This document shows positions 7,733 to 16,954 of a DNA stretch of 64,000 bases, in pieces. Under the pieces are notes generated by a model, which was not told where the DNA came from, did not search any database, and worked only from the letters and a program-made list of their open reading frames with translations. This stretch comes from Ga0077555 sp963761475 (GTDB taxonomy: Bacteria > Pseudomonadota > Alphaproteobacteria > Rhizobiales > Hyphomicrobiaceae), in the NCBI GenBank assembly GCA_963761475.1, contig CAVXGT010000019.1:62001-126000 (forward strand). The letters run 5' to 3'. Within the stretch, counting starts at the first letter, position 1. The number at the start of each line of letters is the position of its first letter. A program made the position numbers and the translations under genes.

Positions 7733-10141
7733 ATGCAACCTGGGCGTCTGAAAGCCCGACTTTTCGACGCGGATTTCCGTCCCTTTGGCGTTCGCTATGT
7801 GGCCGGGCTCATGCTGGCGGTCGTGGGCGTGGGATGTTTCATCCTGTTGACGCCTGCAACCGAAAGCGGTGAAGGCGTTTTTTCGGCGGGCGAGTTCCTG
7901 GTGCTCGCCATAGTGGTGCTGGCGATTCTGGCCGGCGTGATTGCTGCGGCATGGCGGGCAGCGATCGGGGGATGGGCGGGCCGTCCGCGAGATCTGTCCA
8001 GCCCCGAAATCGGGCTTTTGGCACCGTTCCGGCAGGCTGACAGTGCGATCGAAGCGGCGCTGCGCCAACAACAGGCCGAGCACATAGCAACACAGCTCTA
8101 CGTGATGATGGCGATCAACATCGCGAACGTCGGTCTCGTGACGGCGATGATCTGGTGGCAAGTGGACCCGTATGTGCTTGCCCTATGGGCGCTGGCGGTG
8201 AGTTTCCTGGCGGTGCTTGCGATCGTGGCGCGGATGCGTGCCAGGCCGAATTCGGGAAGGCGGAGGACGTCCAAGCGCACGCTGCGACGGATCACATTCC
8301 ACTCGGGTCTGCGCGGCCTGCTTTGGGGCATGTGTTTTGCGGCCTTCTTTGCGCAGGTTGATGCGACGGGGCAACTCATCCTGCTGAGCGTGTCGCTCGG
8401 CATGTTGGCCGGAGGTGTGCCGGCTTTGGCGCCAGTCCCATCGGCGGCCATGGTGTTCGGTCTCGGTGTCGTCATTCCCACGGTGCTTCGTCTCGTTGCC
8501 ATGGGCGATATCGCGCATTTCGTGCTGGCCATGTTCGGTTTGGCGTTCTCGGGCTCGATGGTGATGGTGGGCGCGCAGCTCTATCGCAACTTCTCCGACA
8601 ACTTCCTGGCGCGGCGGGAGCAATCCGAGCAGGCGGCGACGATTTCGCTGCTGCTGCGCGAGTTCGAGAATACGGCCTCAGACTGGCTGTGGGAGACGGG
8701 CAGGGACGGGCGGCTGACGCGGGCACCCGAGCGGATGTACGAGCTGCTTGGCTTCGATGCCGGTGATGGGGGGACGTCGAACCTCGCCGAAGTGCTTGCA
8801 CGCATCGAGGGGGGCGAGACGAGCGCGCTGCAGCACTGTCTTGAAGGCGAGGCCGGGTTCCGGGACGTGTCGGTTAAATCGATCGACCGATCGGGAGCGG
8901 TCAGGTGGCTCTCGTTTGCCGCGACGCCGCAGCCGGGCGGCGGCTTCCGTGGGGTGGGATCGGATGTGACGGAACGCACGCTTGCGCGGCTGGCAGCGTC
9001 AGAGGCGCGGCAGCGGGCGGAAAATGCCGAGCGACGGTTGACGGACAGCCTGGATCTGCTGGTCTCGGGGTTCGTGCTGTCGGATGCTTTGGACAGGACG
9101 GTGCTGGCTAATCGCCAGTTCAGGGAGATGTTTCCGGTTGCCGGAGAGTTCGAAGGTGGGGCTGAGTTCGATCGGGTGGTCAGGCTGCAGGCGGAGCGGT
9201 GGGCCGAACTCCATCCGGCTGCCGATGCGGGCTGGGGGGCGAAGCTGCTGACGGCGCGGGGGAGCGGAAGGGCTTCGGTCGACGTCGAGCTGCCAACGGG
9301 AACGTGGGTGCGCGTGGAAACGCGGACGACGGCGGAGGGCGGGACGGTTTCGCTGCTGACCGACATTACGGATATCAAGGAAGCGGAGGAGCGGCTGGCC
9401 GCACAGGCCCGCAGGCTGGCGGCCTCCAACCGGGAGCTCAAGAAGTTTGCCGAGGTGGCCTCGCACGACCTGCAGGAACCGTTGCGCAAGATCGAGACCT
9501 TCGCGACCCGCCTCGGCGCGCGGGCGATGGATGATCTCGATGACGACGGCAAGCTCTATCTCACGCGGCTCACGGCGGCGACACAGCGGATGCGCCAGCT
9601 TATCGGCGACCTGCTGGTCTATACGCGGGTGATGCGGCAGAGCCTGAAAATCTGCGAGGTGGACCTCGCAGGCCTGGTCGGCGAGATCGAGCGCAAGGCC
9701 GGCGGCGAGGTCAAGAAGCGTGGCGGCGAGATCCGGACCGAGCGGATGGGGCGCATTTCGGCGGACGAGCGGCAGATGCTCGAGCTGCTGGAATCGCTCG
9801 TTCTCAACGGGCTCAAGTTTGCCCGGCCAGGGGTGGCGCCGGTGATCACGGTGCGGCAGCGTAGCTATGATGTTGCGGGCTTCTCGGAGATCGAAGTCGA
9901 GGACAACGGCATCGGCTTCGACATGAAGCACCACGACCAGATCTTTGAGATCTTCCAGCGCCTGCACAGCCGGGAAGCCTATGACGGTACAGGCGTCGGG
10001 CTTGCAACCTGCCGCAAGATTGCCGAACGGCACGGCGGGACGATCAGGGCGGAAAGCGTGCCGGGGGTGGGTACGCGGTTCATCGTGCGGTTGCCGCGCG
10101 TGATCCCGGACGAGGAGACGGCCGAGCAGGCGGCTGCGTGA
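7733..10141 (+). CDS. multi-pass membrane PAS sensor histidine kinase
   Basis: 802-residue hybrid-free histidine kinase. The N-terminal 300 residues hold about seven to nine hydrophobic helices in two blocks, a MASE-like sensor. Two PAS-like regions follow (first starts near WLWETGRDGRL; the second near LDLLVSGFVLSD). A coiled linker leads to the HisKA motif ASHDLQEPLRKIE with the phospho-His, typical of bacteriophytochrome-like kinases. The ATPase domain shows NGLKFARP, DNGIGF and DGTGVGLATC. The ATG at 7733 follows a GGGGG ribosome site; the upstream start at 7673 adds an unconserved basic stretch. It stands alone with no response regulator next to it. The signal is unknown. Confidence 0.85.
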   Translation: MQPGRLKARLFDADFRPFGVRYVAGLMLAVVGVGCFILLTPATESGEGVFSAGEFLVLAIVVLAILAGVIAAAWRAAIGGWAGRPRDLSSPEIGLLAPFRQADSAIEAALRQQQAEHIATQLYVMMAINIANVGLVTAMIWWQVDPYVLALWALAVSFLAVLAIVARMRARPNSGRRRTSKRTLRRITFHSGLRGLLWGMCFAAFFAQVDATGQLILLSVSLGMLAGGVPALAPVPSAAMVFGLGVVIPTVLRLVAMGDIAHFVLAMFGLAFSGSMVMVGAQLYRNFSDNFLARREQSEQAATISLLLREFENTASDWLWETGRDGRLTRAPERMYELLGFDAGDGGTSNLAEVLARIEGGETSALQHCLEGEAGFRDVSVKSIDRSGAVRWLSFAATPQPGGGFRGVGSDVTERTLARLAASEARQRAENAERRLTDSLDLLVSGFVLSDALDRTVLANRQFREMFPVAGEFEGGAEFDRVVRLQAERWAELHPAADAGWGAKLLTARGSGRASVDVELPTGTWVRVETRTTAEGGTVSLLTDITDIKEAEERLAAQARRLAASNRELKKFAEVASHDLQEPLRKIETFATRLGARAMDDLDDDGKLYLTRLTAATQRMRQLIGDLLVYTRVMRQSLKICEVDLAGLVGEIERKAGGEVKKRGGEIRTERMGRISADERQMLELLESLVLNGLKFARPGVAPVITVRQRSYDVAGFSEIEVEDNGIGFDMKHHDQIFEIFQRLHSREAYDGTGVGLATCRKIAERHGGTIRAESVPGVGTRFIVRLPRVIPDEETAEQAAA

Positions 10142-10247
10142 GCCCAGTCTGGGCTTAGGTGCACATGGGCTTGGCGCTTATCGCGACTTGACGTGCGCCA
10201 TTGGCGCAAGCACCAGTGGAGCGAACCATCGCTATATGGGCTGCTCC

Positions 10248-11231
10248 ATGACCTCTCGCTTGCCGACCATCGACGACATTCGTGCCGCGCACGAGCGGTT
10301 GAAGCCGCATCTGGTGGCGACGCCGCTGCTGGAGCATCCCGAACTCAACCAGAGGGTCGGGGGACGGGTGCTACTGAAGTGCGAGAACCTGCAGAGGGTC
10401 GGCGCGTTCAAATTTCGTGGCGCCTACAACAAGATCGTGCAGGTGGACAAAGCCGCGTTCCCGGGCGGGGTGGTGGCGTGCTCGTCTGGCAACCACGCCC
10501 AGGGGGTGGCGGCGGCGGCGACGCTGCTCGGGGTCCGGTCGGCGATTGTGATGCCGGCAGATGCGCCGGCGATGAAGGTCGAGCGGACCAAGGCGTTCGG
10601 CGGCGAGGTCATCGCCTACGACCGGGTGAAAGAGGACCGGGAGGCGATCGCGGCGCGACTGTGCGGCGAGCGCGGCGCGCAGATGGTGCATCCGTTCGAC
10701 GATGCCGATGTGATGGCGGGGCAGGGAACGGTCGGGCTCGAGATCGTGGCGCAGGCTGCCGCACAGGGGGTGCGGCCCGACGCGGTGCTGGTCGCGTGCT
10801 CCGGCGGTGGGCTTGCAGGCGGCATCGCGACGGCGGTCAAGCACAGCCTGCCGGCCTGTGAGATCCTGACGGTCGAGCCCGAAGGTTTCGACGACATGGC
10901 GCGATCGCTCGTCAGCGGGCAGCGAGAGCGCAACAAGCAGCTTTCGGGATCGATCTGCGACGCGCTGCTGGCCGAGAGCCCGGGGGCCATTACGTTCGCG
11001 GTCGGCCAGAAGGTTCTCAGCGGCGGCGTGACTGTTAGCGACGACGAGGTGCGCGAGGCCATCCGCTTCGCCTACGGCGTGCTCAAGCTGGTGGTGGAGC
11101 CTGGAGGCGCGGTGGCGCTGGCGGCGCTGCTGGCGGGGCGCTACCCGGTTCAGGGCAGGGCTGTAGTCGGCGTCATCTCCGGCGGCAATATCGATCCGGG
11201 CATGCTGTGCAAGATCCTGGGGGCGGTTTGA
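10248..11231 (+). CDS. threonine/serine dehydratase (PLP fold type II)
   Basis: 327-residue PLP-dependent lyase, expected to deaminate threonine or serine to the 2-keto acid and ammonia in the cytoplasm. The PLP lysine is Lys55 in GAFKFRGA, the substrate/PLP loop SSGNHAQG is at 80-87, and the phosphate-binding glycine loop SGGGLAGGI lies near 186. There is no C-terminal ACT-like regulatory domain, which fits the short catabolic or serine racemase/threo-hydroxyaspartate type and not feedback-regulated IlvA. The start at 10248 removes a 20-residue unconserved leader. The MFS gene starts inside or just after its 3' end, so the two may be cotranscribed. Confidence 0.85.
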   Translation: MTSRLPTIDDIRAAHERLKPHLVATPLLEHPELNQRVGGRVLLKCENLQRVGAFKFRGAYNKIVQVDKAAFPGGVVACSSGNHAQGVAAAATLLGVRSAIVMPADAPAMKVERTKAFGGEVIAYDRVKEDREAIAARLCGERGAQMVHPFDDADVMAGQGTVGLEIVAQAAAQGVRPDAVLVACSGGGLAGGIATAVKHSLPACEILTVEPEGFDDMARSLVSGQRERNKQLSGSICDALLAESPGAITFAVGQKVLSGGVTVSDDEVREAIRFAYGVLKLVVEPGGAVALAALLAGRYPVQGRAVVGVISGGNIDPGMLCKILGAV

Positions 11232-11287
11232 GCGCTGCGGGGAAACCGGACGGACGAGCCGGTGGCGATACCGGGTCCGGTGGGGCA

Positions 11288-12502
11288 GTGACGGCAAGCG
11301 GGGGTGGGAGCGCAGACGGAGGTGCGGCCCCGTCGGCTGTGACGCAGGCGGGATATGCGCTCAGGATCGCCTTGTTCTTCACGGCGCTGTTCCTGGTCGC
11401 GGGCGTAAAGCTGCCGTACCTGCCGGTCTGGTTGGATTGGCGGGGATTGAGCGGGCCGGAAATCGCGCTGATCACGTCGGCACCGCTGTTCCTGCGGATT
11501 TTCGCTGGGCCATTGATCGCGATGGCGGCGGACTGGTCGGGCGACCGGCGGCTCGCGGTGGTGGTGTTGTCGTGGGTGTCGCTGGCCGGGCTCGCGGCCC
11601 TGGCGGTGGCGCAGGGGTTCTGGCAGATGCTGGTTGCGGTGATCGTCATGGCGCTGGCGAGTACGGGCATCATGCCGATCGCCGAGACGCTGGCGATGAG
11701 TGGCGTTCGTCTCAAGGGCCTGGATTACGGTCGGATGCGGCTTTGGGGCTCGTTGAGTTTCGTGGTGGCTGGCTTCGTTGCCGGGTTTGCGATTCAGAGT
11801 TTCGGGGCGCAAAGTATTCTGTGGCTGACAATCGGTTTTTCGGCTGTTGCGGCGATGGTGGCGCACGCCTTGCCTGCCGAAGCGACCGACAGAGCCGAGG
11901 ACAAAAACGGGAAGCCCGGTTTCTCGTTGCAGGGTGCAATTGGACTATTCAAGGACCGGCGCTTTCTGGTCTTCCTGTTGGCGGCCGGCGGCGTGCAGGC
12001 TTCACACGCCCTCTTCTATACCTTCGGCGTGATTGAATGGCGGGCGCAGGGGATCTCGTCGACTTGGGCCGGCGTGCTGTGGGCGGTGGGCGTTGGTGTT
12101 GAGGTGGCACTGTTTGCGGTCTCGCGCAGGGCAGTTGAACGGGTTGGCGCGGTGGGATTGCTGTTGATCGCGGCTGTGGCCGGCGTGGTGCGCTGGTCGG
12201 CCATGGCGCTGGCGCCGCCATTATGGGCGCTGCTGCCATTGCAGGCATTGCACGGGCTGACCTTCGGGGCAGCTCATCTGGGCGGACTGCATGTGCTGGC
12301 GGGGCTGGTGGCGCCAGCGTCGGCCGGCACAGCGCAGGCTGTCTACGCGAGCGTCACGTCGGGGATCGGGATCGGTCTTGCAACGCTGCTGGCCGGGCCG
12401 CTCTATGCAGAGCACGGGAGCCGAGCCTATCTGGCGATGGCCGTGTTGGCGGCGATGTCCGTGCTGGCCGGCCTGGTTCTGGCTCGGCTGCAGCGACGCT
12501 GA
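11288..12502 (+). CDS. MFS transporter (HcaT / 3-phenylpropionate permease-like)
   Basis: Twelve-helix major facilitator, 404 residues from this GTG start. Helix 1 opens with ALRIALFFTALFLVAG and a LPYLPVWLDW segment typical of the MFS_1-like/HcaT group, followed by loop 2-3 ADWSGDRR matching the MFS signature. A second half begins after a cytoplasmic loop near KNGKPGFSLQ. The start is uncertain: the open frame extends back to 11207, overlapping the dehydratase gene, but residues before 11288 are Gly/Ser-rich; another GTG at 11339 is possible. GGTGGGG precedes 11288. The substrate is not defined; aromatic acids or sugars are transported by relatives. Confidence 0.75.
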   Translation: MTASGGGSADGGAAPSAVTQAGYALRIALFFTALFLVAGVKLPYLPVWLDWRGLSGPEIALITSAPLFLRIFAGPLIAMAADWSGDRRLAVVVLSWVSLAGLAALAVAQGFWQMLVAVIVMALASTGIMPIAETLAMSGVRLKGLDYGRMRLWGSLSFVVAGFVAGFAIQSFGAQSILWLTIGFSAVAAMVAHALPAEATDRAEDKNGKPGFSLQGAIGLFKDRRFLVFLLAAGGVQASHALFYTFGVIEWRAQGISSTWAGVLWAVGVGVEVALFAVSRRAVERVGAVGLLLIAAVAGVVRWSAMALAPPLWALLPLQALHGLTFGAAHLGGLHVLAGLVAPASAGTAQAVYASVTSGIGIGLATLLAGPLYAEHGSRAYLAMAVLAAMSVLAGLVLARLQRR

Positions 12503-12817
12503 ACCAAAGATGCATGGTTCAATGTCGCCGCCATGCGTGTTGGTATTCGTGATGGAATTGCAGGGCTAGTAAAATGTTGCGGGGCTCGCAGGAATAGATC
12601 TGTAGGGAATATGCCATATAAATGACTGCAGGTTTTGCCGAAGCCTTTCGTGCCACCAGCTTCGCGTGTCTTCAAATGAAACAAGGGTTGAAGCAATTGT
12701 TGCGTTAACGCACAATGCCTTCAATTTTCGATAGTTTCCATTGCTCCGTTTACGTGCAGTTGTTGTTTGGAGAGAAGAATGGCCACCGAAACGTAATTCG
12801 GAAGTTCGAGGTGGCGT
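12503..12817. other. gene-free region with a 12-bp palindrome, probable promoter of the TadG-like gene
   Basis: 315 bp without a credible gene and visibly richer in A and T than its surroundings. It holds the perfect palindrome TGCGTTAACGCA at 12701-12712, flanked by ATTG and CAAT so that the symmetric unit is about 21 bp with a one-base offset. This is a candidate operator. No clear sigma-70 boxes were assigned. Confidence 0.5.
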
Positions 12818-14398
12818 ATGCTTTCCAGTCTTGCCAATGTCGTGGTCCGTGCGGGCCGCAACGAAAGCGGTGCGATGGCTGTCGTGGTCGCCGTGACGGC
12901 AGGCATGCTGTTGATGGGCGCCGGATTGGCGGTCGATACCGCGCGCTGGATGTCAGCCCGAAGGTCGACTGCAGCGGCGGTGGATGCGGCGGTTCTTGCC
13001 GGGGCGCGGACGCTGCAGCTCGACCCTGAGAATTCGTCAGCGGCGGAAGCGGCAGCTGCAAAGATCTATCTGGCCAACAAGTCCGACAGCTGGCCGGTGG
13101 CCAGCGATACGATCAACTTCAAGGTCGGCAATGACGGCCAGTCGATCGTCGCCAAGGGCTCGGCCAAGATGTCGACGACGTTCCTGCAGGTCGTGGGTAT
13201 CGAGGACCTCGATGTCGCTGGCTACTCGGGCGCGGATCTCGCCAAGGCCAGCGTGGCCGTGGGCGGGGGCAATGGCAGCAACATCGAAATCTCATTGATG
13301 CTGGATGTCACGGGGTCGATGTGTGACGACGGCGTGGGGCCGTGCACGTCGAGCAACAAGCTCAGCGGCCTGAAGACAGCGGCCAAGGGCTTGATCGATA
13401 TTGTCGTTGCCAACAGCCAGACGCCCTACACGTCGAGGGTTGCGCTGGTGCCGTTCTCGACGCGGGTACGGGTCGCGCCGGACAACACAGGCGGCGCCTT
13501 GATGGCCACGCTGACCGGCCTGCCTGCCACCTGGACCGGCTGGCAGAAGATGTGTGCGGCGGGATCTGGGTCGGGTACCGGGGGCAGCGAGACGAGCGGA
13601 AACTGGGTCTGCACGCAAGAGGTTGCCGAGCACATGACCAATTGGCCGATCATGCCGTGTGTGACCGATAGGTTCTATGATGGCCCGTGGCAAGCCGATG
13701 CGACCGATGCGGCGCCGGCGGCAGGGGCCTGGCTCAATGCGCACGACGGTACGCGGCTGCCATTCGGGCCGGACAGCACGACGACGGCGGCCACCAGCCA
13801 AACCGGCCAGACGCCGGGTGATGCCAGCTACCAGTGGAACTACAGTCCGTGGGGTTGCTACGACGTCTCGGATGCCAACGTCGTGGTGCCATTGTCCTCC
13901 GACAAGAGCATGCTGAAAAACCAAATCGATGGTCTCGAGGCGTTCGGTGCGACGGCCGGTGCGCTCGGCACGGCGTGGGCGTGGTACGCGCTGTCGCCGA
14001 ACTGGAGCACAGTGTTCACGGGCGCCAGCACGCCTCGGCCCTATGGCGATGTGACCACCATGCAGGCGAACGGTTCGCCGCTGGTGCGCAAGGTGGCGGT
14101 GCTGATGACAGATGGCGCCTACAACACTTATCGGGGCTGGAAGGACAACGACCAGCAACTCGTCTCGAACTACGCCCTTGAAGTGTGCACCAACATGAAG
14201 GCTGCCGGTGTCGAGGTCTATACGGTGGGCTTTTCGCTGCAGCAGCTGGCGCCGGCAGAGCGGGCAATTGCCGAGGCGACGCTGAAGGCCTGCGGTACGG
14301 ACCTCAGCCACTTCTACGAGACGCTCAACGTGCAGCAATTGCAGTCGGCGTTCCGGGACATCGCCATGAAGCTCTCGGCGGTGCGGCTGACCGAATAG
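12818..14398 (+). CDS. TadG-like pilus-assembly/vWA protein
   Basis: 526-residue protein with the TadE/TadG layout: a short cytoplasmic start, one transmembrane helix (VVVAVTAGMLLMGAGLAV, about 22-40), the ARWMSARRSTAAAVDAAVLAGA segment typical of Flp pilus assembly proteins, then a von Willebrand A domain. The MIDAS DVTGSM motif is near residue 162 and a second MTDGAYN metal-loop segment is near 430. The vWA domain is interrupted by long Cys-containing, Ser/Thr/Gly-rich insertions. No flp, cpa or tad ATPase genes are adjacent, so it is an orphan of the Tad system. A strong hairpin terminator follows at 14424-14450. Confidence 0.8.
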   Translation: MLSSLANVVVRAGRNESGAMAVVVAVTAGMLLMGAGLAVDTARWMSARRSTAAAVDAAVLAGARTLQLDPENSSAAEAAAAKIYLANKSDSWPVASDTINFKVGNDGQSIVAKGSAKMSTTFLQVVGIEDLDVAGYSGADLAKASVAVGGGNGSNIEISLMLDVTGSMCDDGVGPCTSSNKLSGLKTAAKGLIDIVVANSQTPYTSRVALVPFSTRVRVAPDNTGGALMATLTGLPATWTGWQKMCAAGSGSGTGGSETSGNWVCTQEVAEHMTNWPIMPCVTDRFYDGPWQADATDAAPAAGAWLNAHDGTRLPFGPDSTTTAATSQTGQTPGDASYQWNYSPWGCYDVSDANVVVPLSSDKSMLKNQIDGLEAFGATAGALGTAWAWYALSPNWSTVFTGASTPRPYGDVTTMQANGSPLVRKVAVLMTDGAYNTYRGWKDNDQQLVSNYALEVCTNMKAAGVEVYTVGFSLQQLAPAERAIAEATLKACGTDLSHFYETLNVQQLQSAFRDIAMKLSAVRLTE

Positions 14399-14423
14399 GG
14401 CGGGCCGGACCTGCCGCGTTGCG

Positions 14424-14450
14424 AGGCGAGGGTGACAAGCCCTCGCCTTT
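14424..14450 (+). terminator. rho-independent-type terminator after the TadG-like gene
   Basis: Inverted repeat GGCGAGGG (14425-14432) and CCCTCGCC (14440-14447) with a seven-base loop, extended by an A-T pair and followed by TTT. It lies 26 bp after the stop codon. The T-tract is short, so termination may be partial. Confidence 0.65.
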
Positions 14451-14494
14451 CCCTCATTAATTCGGGCAAGCCAATCTTGCCTATGAGGGACTGC

Positions 14495-15733
14495 ATGACC
14501 GTTTCTGCGCTCGACTACTCGGCTATCCTGCGTGCCGACCTGCCTCCCGCCGCCGTCAAGTACACAGGCTTTCCAAAGTACAATTTTGTCGGCGGGCACA
14601 ACGATGCCGACAGTCTGCCGGTCGAGGGCTTGCGGGAGGCGGCGGATGCCGTGCTGCAACGGGAAGGGCGGACGCTTGCCACCTACGGGCTCAACAGCGG
14701 GCCGCAGGGCTACCTGCCGCTGCGCGAGTTCCTGGTGCGCAAGCTGAAGGCGGATGCGGGCATCGACAGCACGCCCGACGACATCCTGATCACATCCGGA
14801 TCGCTGCAGGGCATGGATCTCGTCAATCAACTGCTGGTGCGGCCTGGCGATACGGCCTTCATCGAGCACGCCAACTACGGCGGGGCGATCACGAGGCTGA
14901 AAAAAGCCAAGGCCAACATCGTGGGCATCCCGGTCGACCACGACGGCATGAGTGCGGAGGCGCTGTCGAATGCGCTGGACGACCTCAAGGCCAAGGGGGT
15001 GCGGCCGGCCTACATCTACACGATCCCGACCGTGCAGAATCCGACGGCCACCATCATGAGCCTCGCGCGGCGGCAGGAGATCCTGGCGCTCTCCGAAAAG
15101 CACGGCGTGCCGATCTTCGAGGACGAGTGCTATGCGGACCTGACGTGGACGGGCGAGAGGCCGCCGGCGCTGCGCGGTCTTGCCGGGGCTGGCAACAACC
15201 GGGTGATCCATATCGGCTCGTTCTCGAAGTCGATCGCGCCGGCATTGCGGCTTGGGTTCCTAGTGGCGAGCTGGCCGCTGATGGGCAACCTGCTGGCGCT
15301 GAAGACGGATGCGGGCTCAGGCGCGCTCGAGCAGATGGTGATGGCGGAATATGCGACGAAGCATTTTGATACGCATCTCATGGGCCTGCGCAAGGCTCTG
15401 AAGCGGAAGGCAGATGTGCTGATGGAGGCGGTGTCGGCGGAGTTCGGCACGGCTGCCGAGTTCGAGAAGCCGGCCGGCGGGATCTTCCTGTGGATCAAGC
15501 TTCCCGACGAGGTCGACACGCAGAAGCTGTTCCAGGCGGCGGGCAAGGCCGGCGTGGCGCTCAACCCGGGGCCCGAATGGGCGACCGATCCGGTGTATTC
15601 GAAGTCGCGCCTCAGGCTGTGCTTTGCCAATCCCGACGAGGCGCAGATCCGGGAGGGCGTGGCCGTGCTGGCGGAGGTTTGCCACAAGGAGTTCGGCGTG
15701 CCGCTCAGGGGGCGCAACGTCGGGCGCGGCTGA
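14495..15733 (+). CDS. PLP-dependent aminotransferase class I/II (2-aminoadipate/MocR-catalytic type)
   Basis: 412-residue fold type I aminotransferase. Visible landmarks are the GPQGYLPLREFL segment, the cofactor loop TSGSLQGMD, the NPTATIMS substrate loop, the Asp of EDECYADL that contacts the PLP ring nitrogen, and the Schiff-base Lys in GSFSKSIAPALRLGF, followed by the phosphate-binding Arg. This pattern is found in 2-aminoadipate aminotransferases and in the catalytic half of MocR proteins, but there is no N-terminal GntR DNA-binding domain. GAGGGA six bases upstream fixes the start at 14495. The amino donor is unknown. It converges with the vWA gene to its right. Confidence 0.85.
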   Translation: MTVSALDYSAILRADLPPAAVKYTGFPKYNFVGGHNDADSLPVEGLREAADAVLQREGRTLATYGLNSGPQGYLPLREFLVRKLKADAGIDSTPDDILITSGSLQGMDLVNQLLVRPGDTAFIEHANYGGAITRLKKAKANIVGIPVDHDGMSAEALSNALDDLKAKGVRPAYIYTIPTVQNPTATIMSLARRQEILALSEKHGVPIFEDECYADLTWTGERPPALRGLAGAGNNRVIHIGSFSKSIAPALRLGFLVASWPLMGNLLALKTDAGSGALEQMVMAEYATKHFDTHLMGLRKALKRKADVLMEAVSAEFGTAAEFEKPAGGIFLWIKLPDEVDTQKLFQAAGKAGVALNPGPEWATDPVYSKSRLRLCFANPDEAQIREGVAVLAEVCHKEFGVPLRGRNVGRG

Positions 15734-15784
15734 TCGCGGATCGGGCGGCGGCGGGTTGGTGGTCTGCCGCCCGCCAACGCCTGG

Positions 15785-16600
15785 CTAGTGCTTTGGAGGC
15801 GGGCTCAACTCCCCGATTGAGGTGAGGGTGCTTCCATCCCAGCCGGCAGGGCTCTCTTGGCGGCGCGTGGACGCGGGCTTGACGTTTGGGCCGGGGACCG
15901 CTCTCGACATCTTGGGGCAGAGCAGGGCCTCGCGCAGGGCCACGGTCAGCTCGGCGGCAGTCGCGACAGAGACGAACCGGCCGCTGGTGCTCTCTGCCAG
16001 GCAGATGGCGGGCTCGGTCGAGCGGCGCGGCAAGCCGTAGCCGATGACGTGGACGGTGAGTTCGGGGTAGGTCGATTTCAACAGGCGGCCGGACGCGCAA
16101 GGGTCGCCACCGCAGGTTTCCTCGCCATCGGTGACGAGTACGATGATGCCGCGACCCTGGAGCTGGCGGGCGGCCTGGCCCACGGCTTCGGCGATGGGGG
16201 TCTGGGCGCCGGGAAACAGGCGATCCAGCTGACTGTGGATGGCGCTGCCGGCCTGGTGGGCGGGACGCATGCGCAATTCAACGGAGCAGTTCTCGTCAGC
16301 GCCGAAGACGATCAATCCGGTGCGCCGCTCGGCTGTGATCTCGGGGAGGATCGACTGGATCGACGCGCGGGCGACCTCGAGGCGCGAACGGTGCTGGTGG
16401 TCGCGCACCTGCATCGAGCCGGAGGTGTCGAAGACGATCATGGCGTCGCGGCGGCAGACAGATTCGCGCTGCTGAACGTGACGGGAGGCGGCGCCGGCCT
16501 GGCTGGCGCCAGCCGGGCCCGACTGGGCGAGGCCGGCCAGCGTGATGGCGGCAAGGGCCGGGCACAGGGCTGGCAGTCTCCACCCTCGCGTGATCGGCAT
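15785..16600 (-). CDS. secreted von Willebrand factor A domain protein
   Basis: 271-residue protein with a signal peptide (basic start, then LPALCPALAAITLAGLA, cleavage after an Ala-Gly-Ala run near residue 33) and one vWA domain. The MIDAS motif FDTSGSM lies near residue 59; a TPIAEA Thr and VTDGEETCGGDPC complete the metal site and include paired Cys. The shape matches periplasmic vWA proteins with unknown ligands. GGAGG five bases before ATG 16600 supports the start; the longer frame to 16714 is rejected. The C-terminal 50 residues are Pro-rich and probably disordered. It converges with the aminotransferase gene. Confidence 0.8.
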   Translation of the reverse strand: MPITRGWRLPALCPALAAITLAGLAQSGPAGASQAGAASRHVQQRESVCRRDAMIVFDTSGSMQVRDHQHRSRLEVARASIQSILPEITAERRTGLIVFGADENCSVELRMRPAHQAGSAIHSQLDRLFPGAQTPIAEAVGQAARQLQGRGIIVLVTDGEETCGGDPCASGRLLKSTYPELTVHVIGYGLPRRSTEPAICLAESTSGRFVSVATAAELTVALREALLCPKMSRAVPGPNVKPASTRRQESPAGWDGSTLTSIGELSPPPKH

Positions 16601-16954
16601 TTGGGCCTCCGGGAGGCGGCATGCGCGAGGCCGATGCGGCGGCGGGTGCGGGCTTGCCTCGGGGCGACCGATGCGTTCACCGCAAACGCCGCGCCGTCGC
16701 CCCACACCGGGCACGCGGTGTTTCTCTCATGCTCGCAATCGGGACGGATGCATGGGGGAGTGCCCGACGCTTGCAAGCCCCAAGTAGACCATCGGCGGCG
16801 ATGGCAGGCAAATGACGTCTGCGTGGGATCGCACGCGGCAACGGCCACGTGTCCCACGCGCGACACTGGTCCAACGCGCGACACTGGCGCGGTGACGCCG
16901 GTGCCGGGTTTGATGGGATCTACCGAACCGGGGTCAGAGGCCGACGGGGAGCGT
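16601..16954. other. gene-free region with an 18-bp tandem duplication
   Basis: 354 bp between the starts of the vWA gene and the end of the MBL-fold gene. It carries two adjacent 18-bp units at 16853-16870 and 16871-16888 that share ACGCGCGACACTGG and differ at two or three positions. It should hold the promoter of the leftward vWA gene near 16601-16700. No RNA gene was recognised. Confidence 0.5.
16853..16888. repeat. two-copy 18-bp tandem repeat
   Basis: Units of 18 bp, each containing ACGCGCGACACTGG, sit head to tail with no gap in the intergenic space before the MBL-fold gene's 3' end. Only two copies are present. Confidence 0.7.

Noticed and set aside
13292..15211. Minus-strand frame of 639 codons across the TadG-like and aminotransferase genes
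   Set aside because: Arg/His/Pro-rich antisense shadow without any family features, overlapping two well-supported genes.
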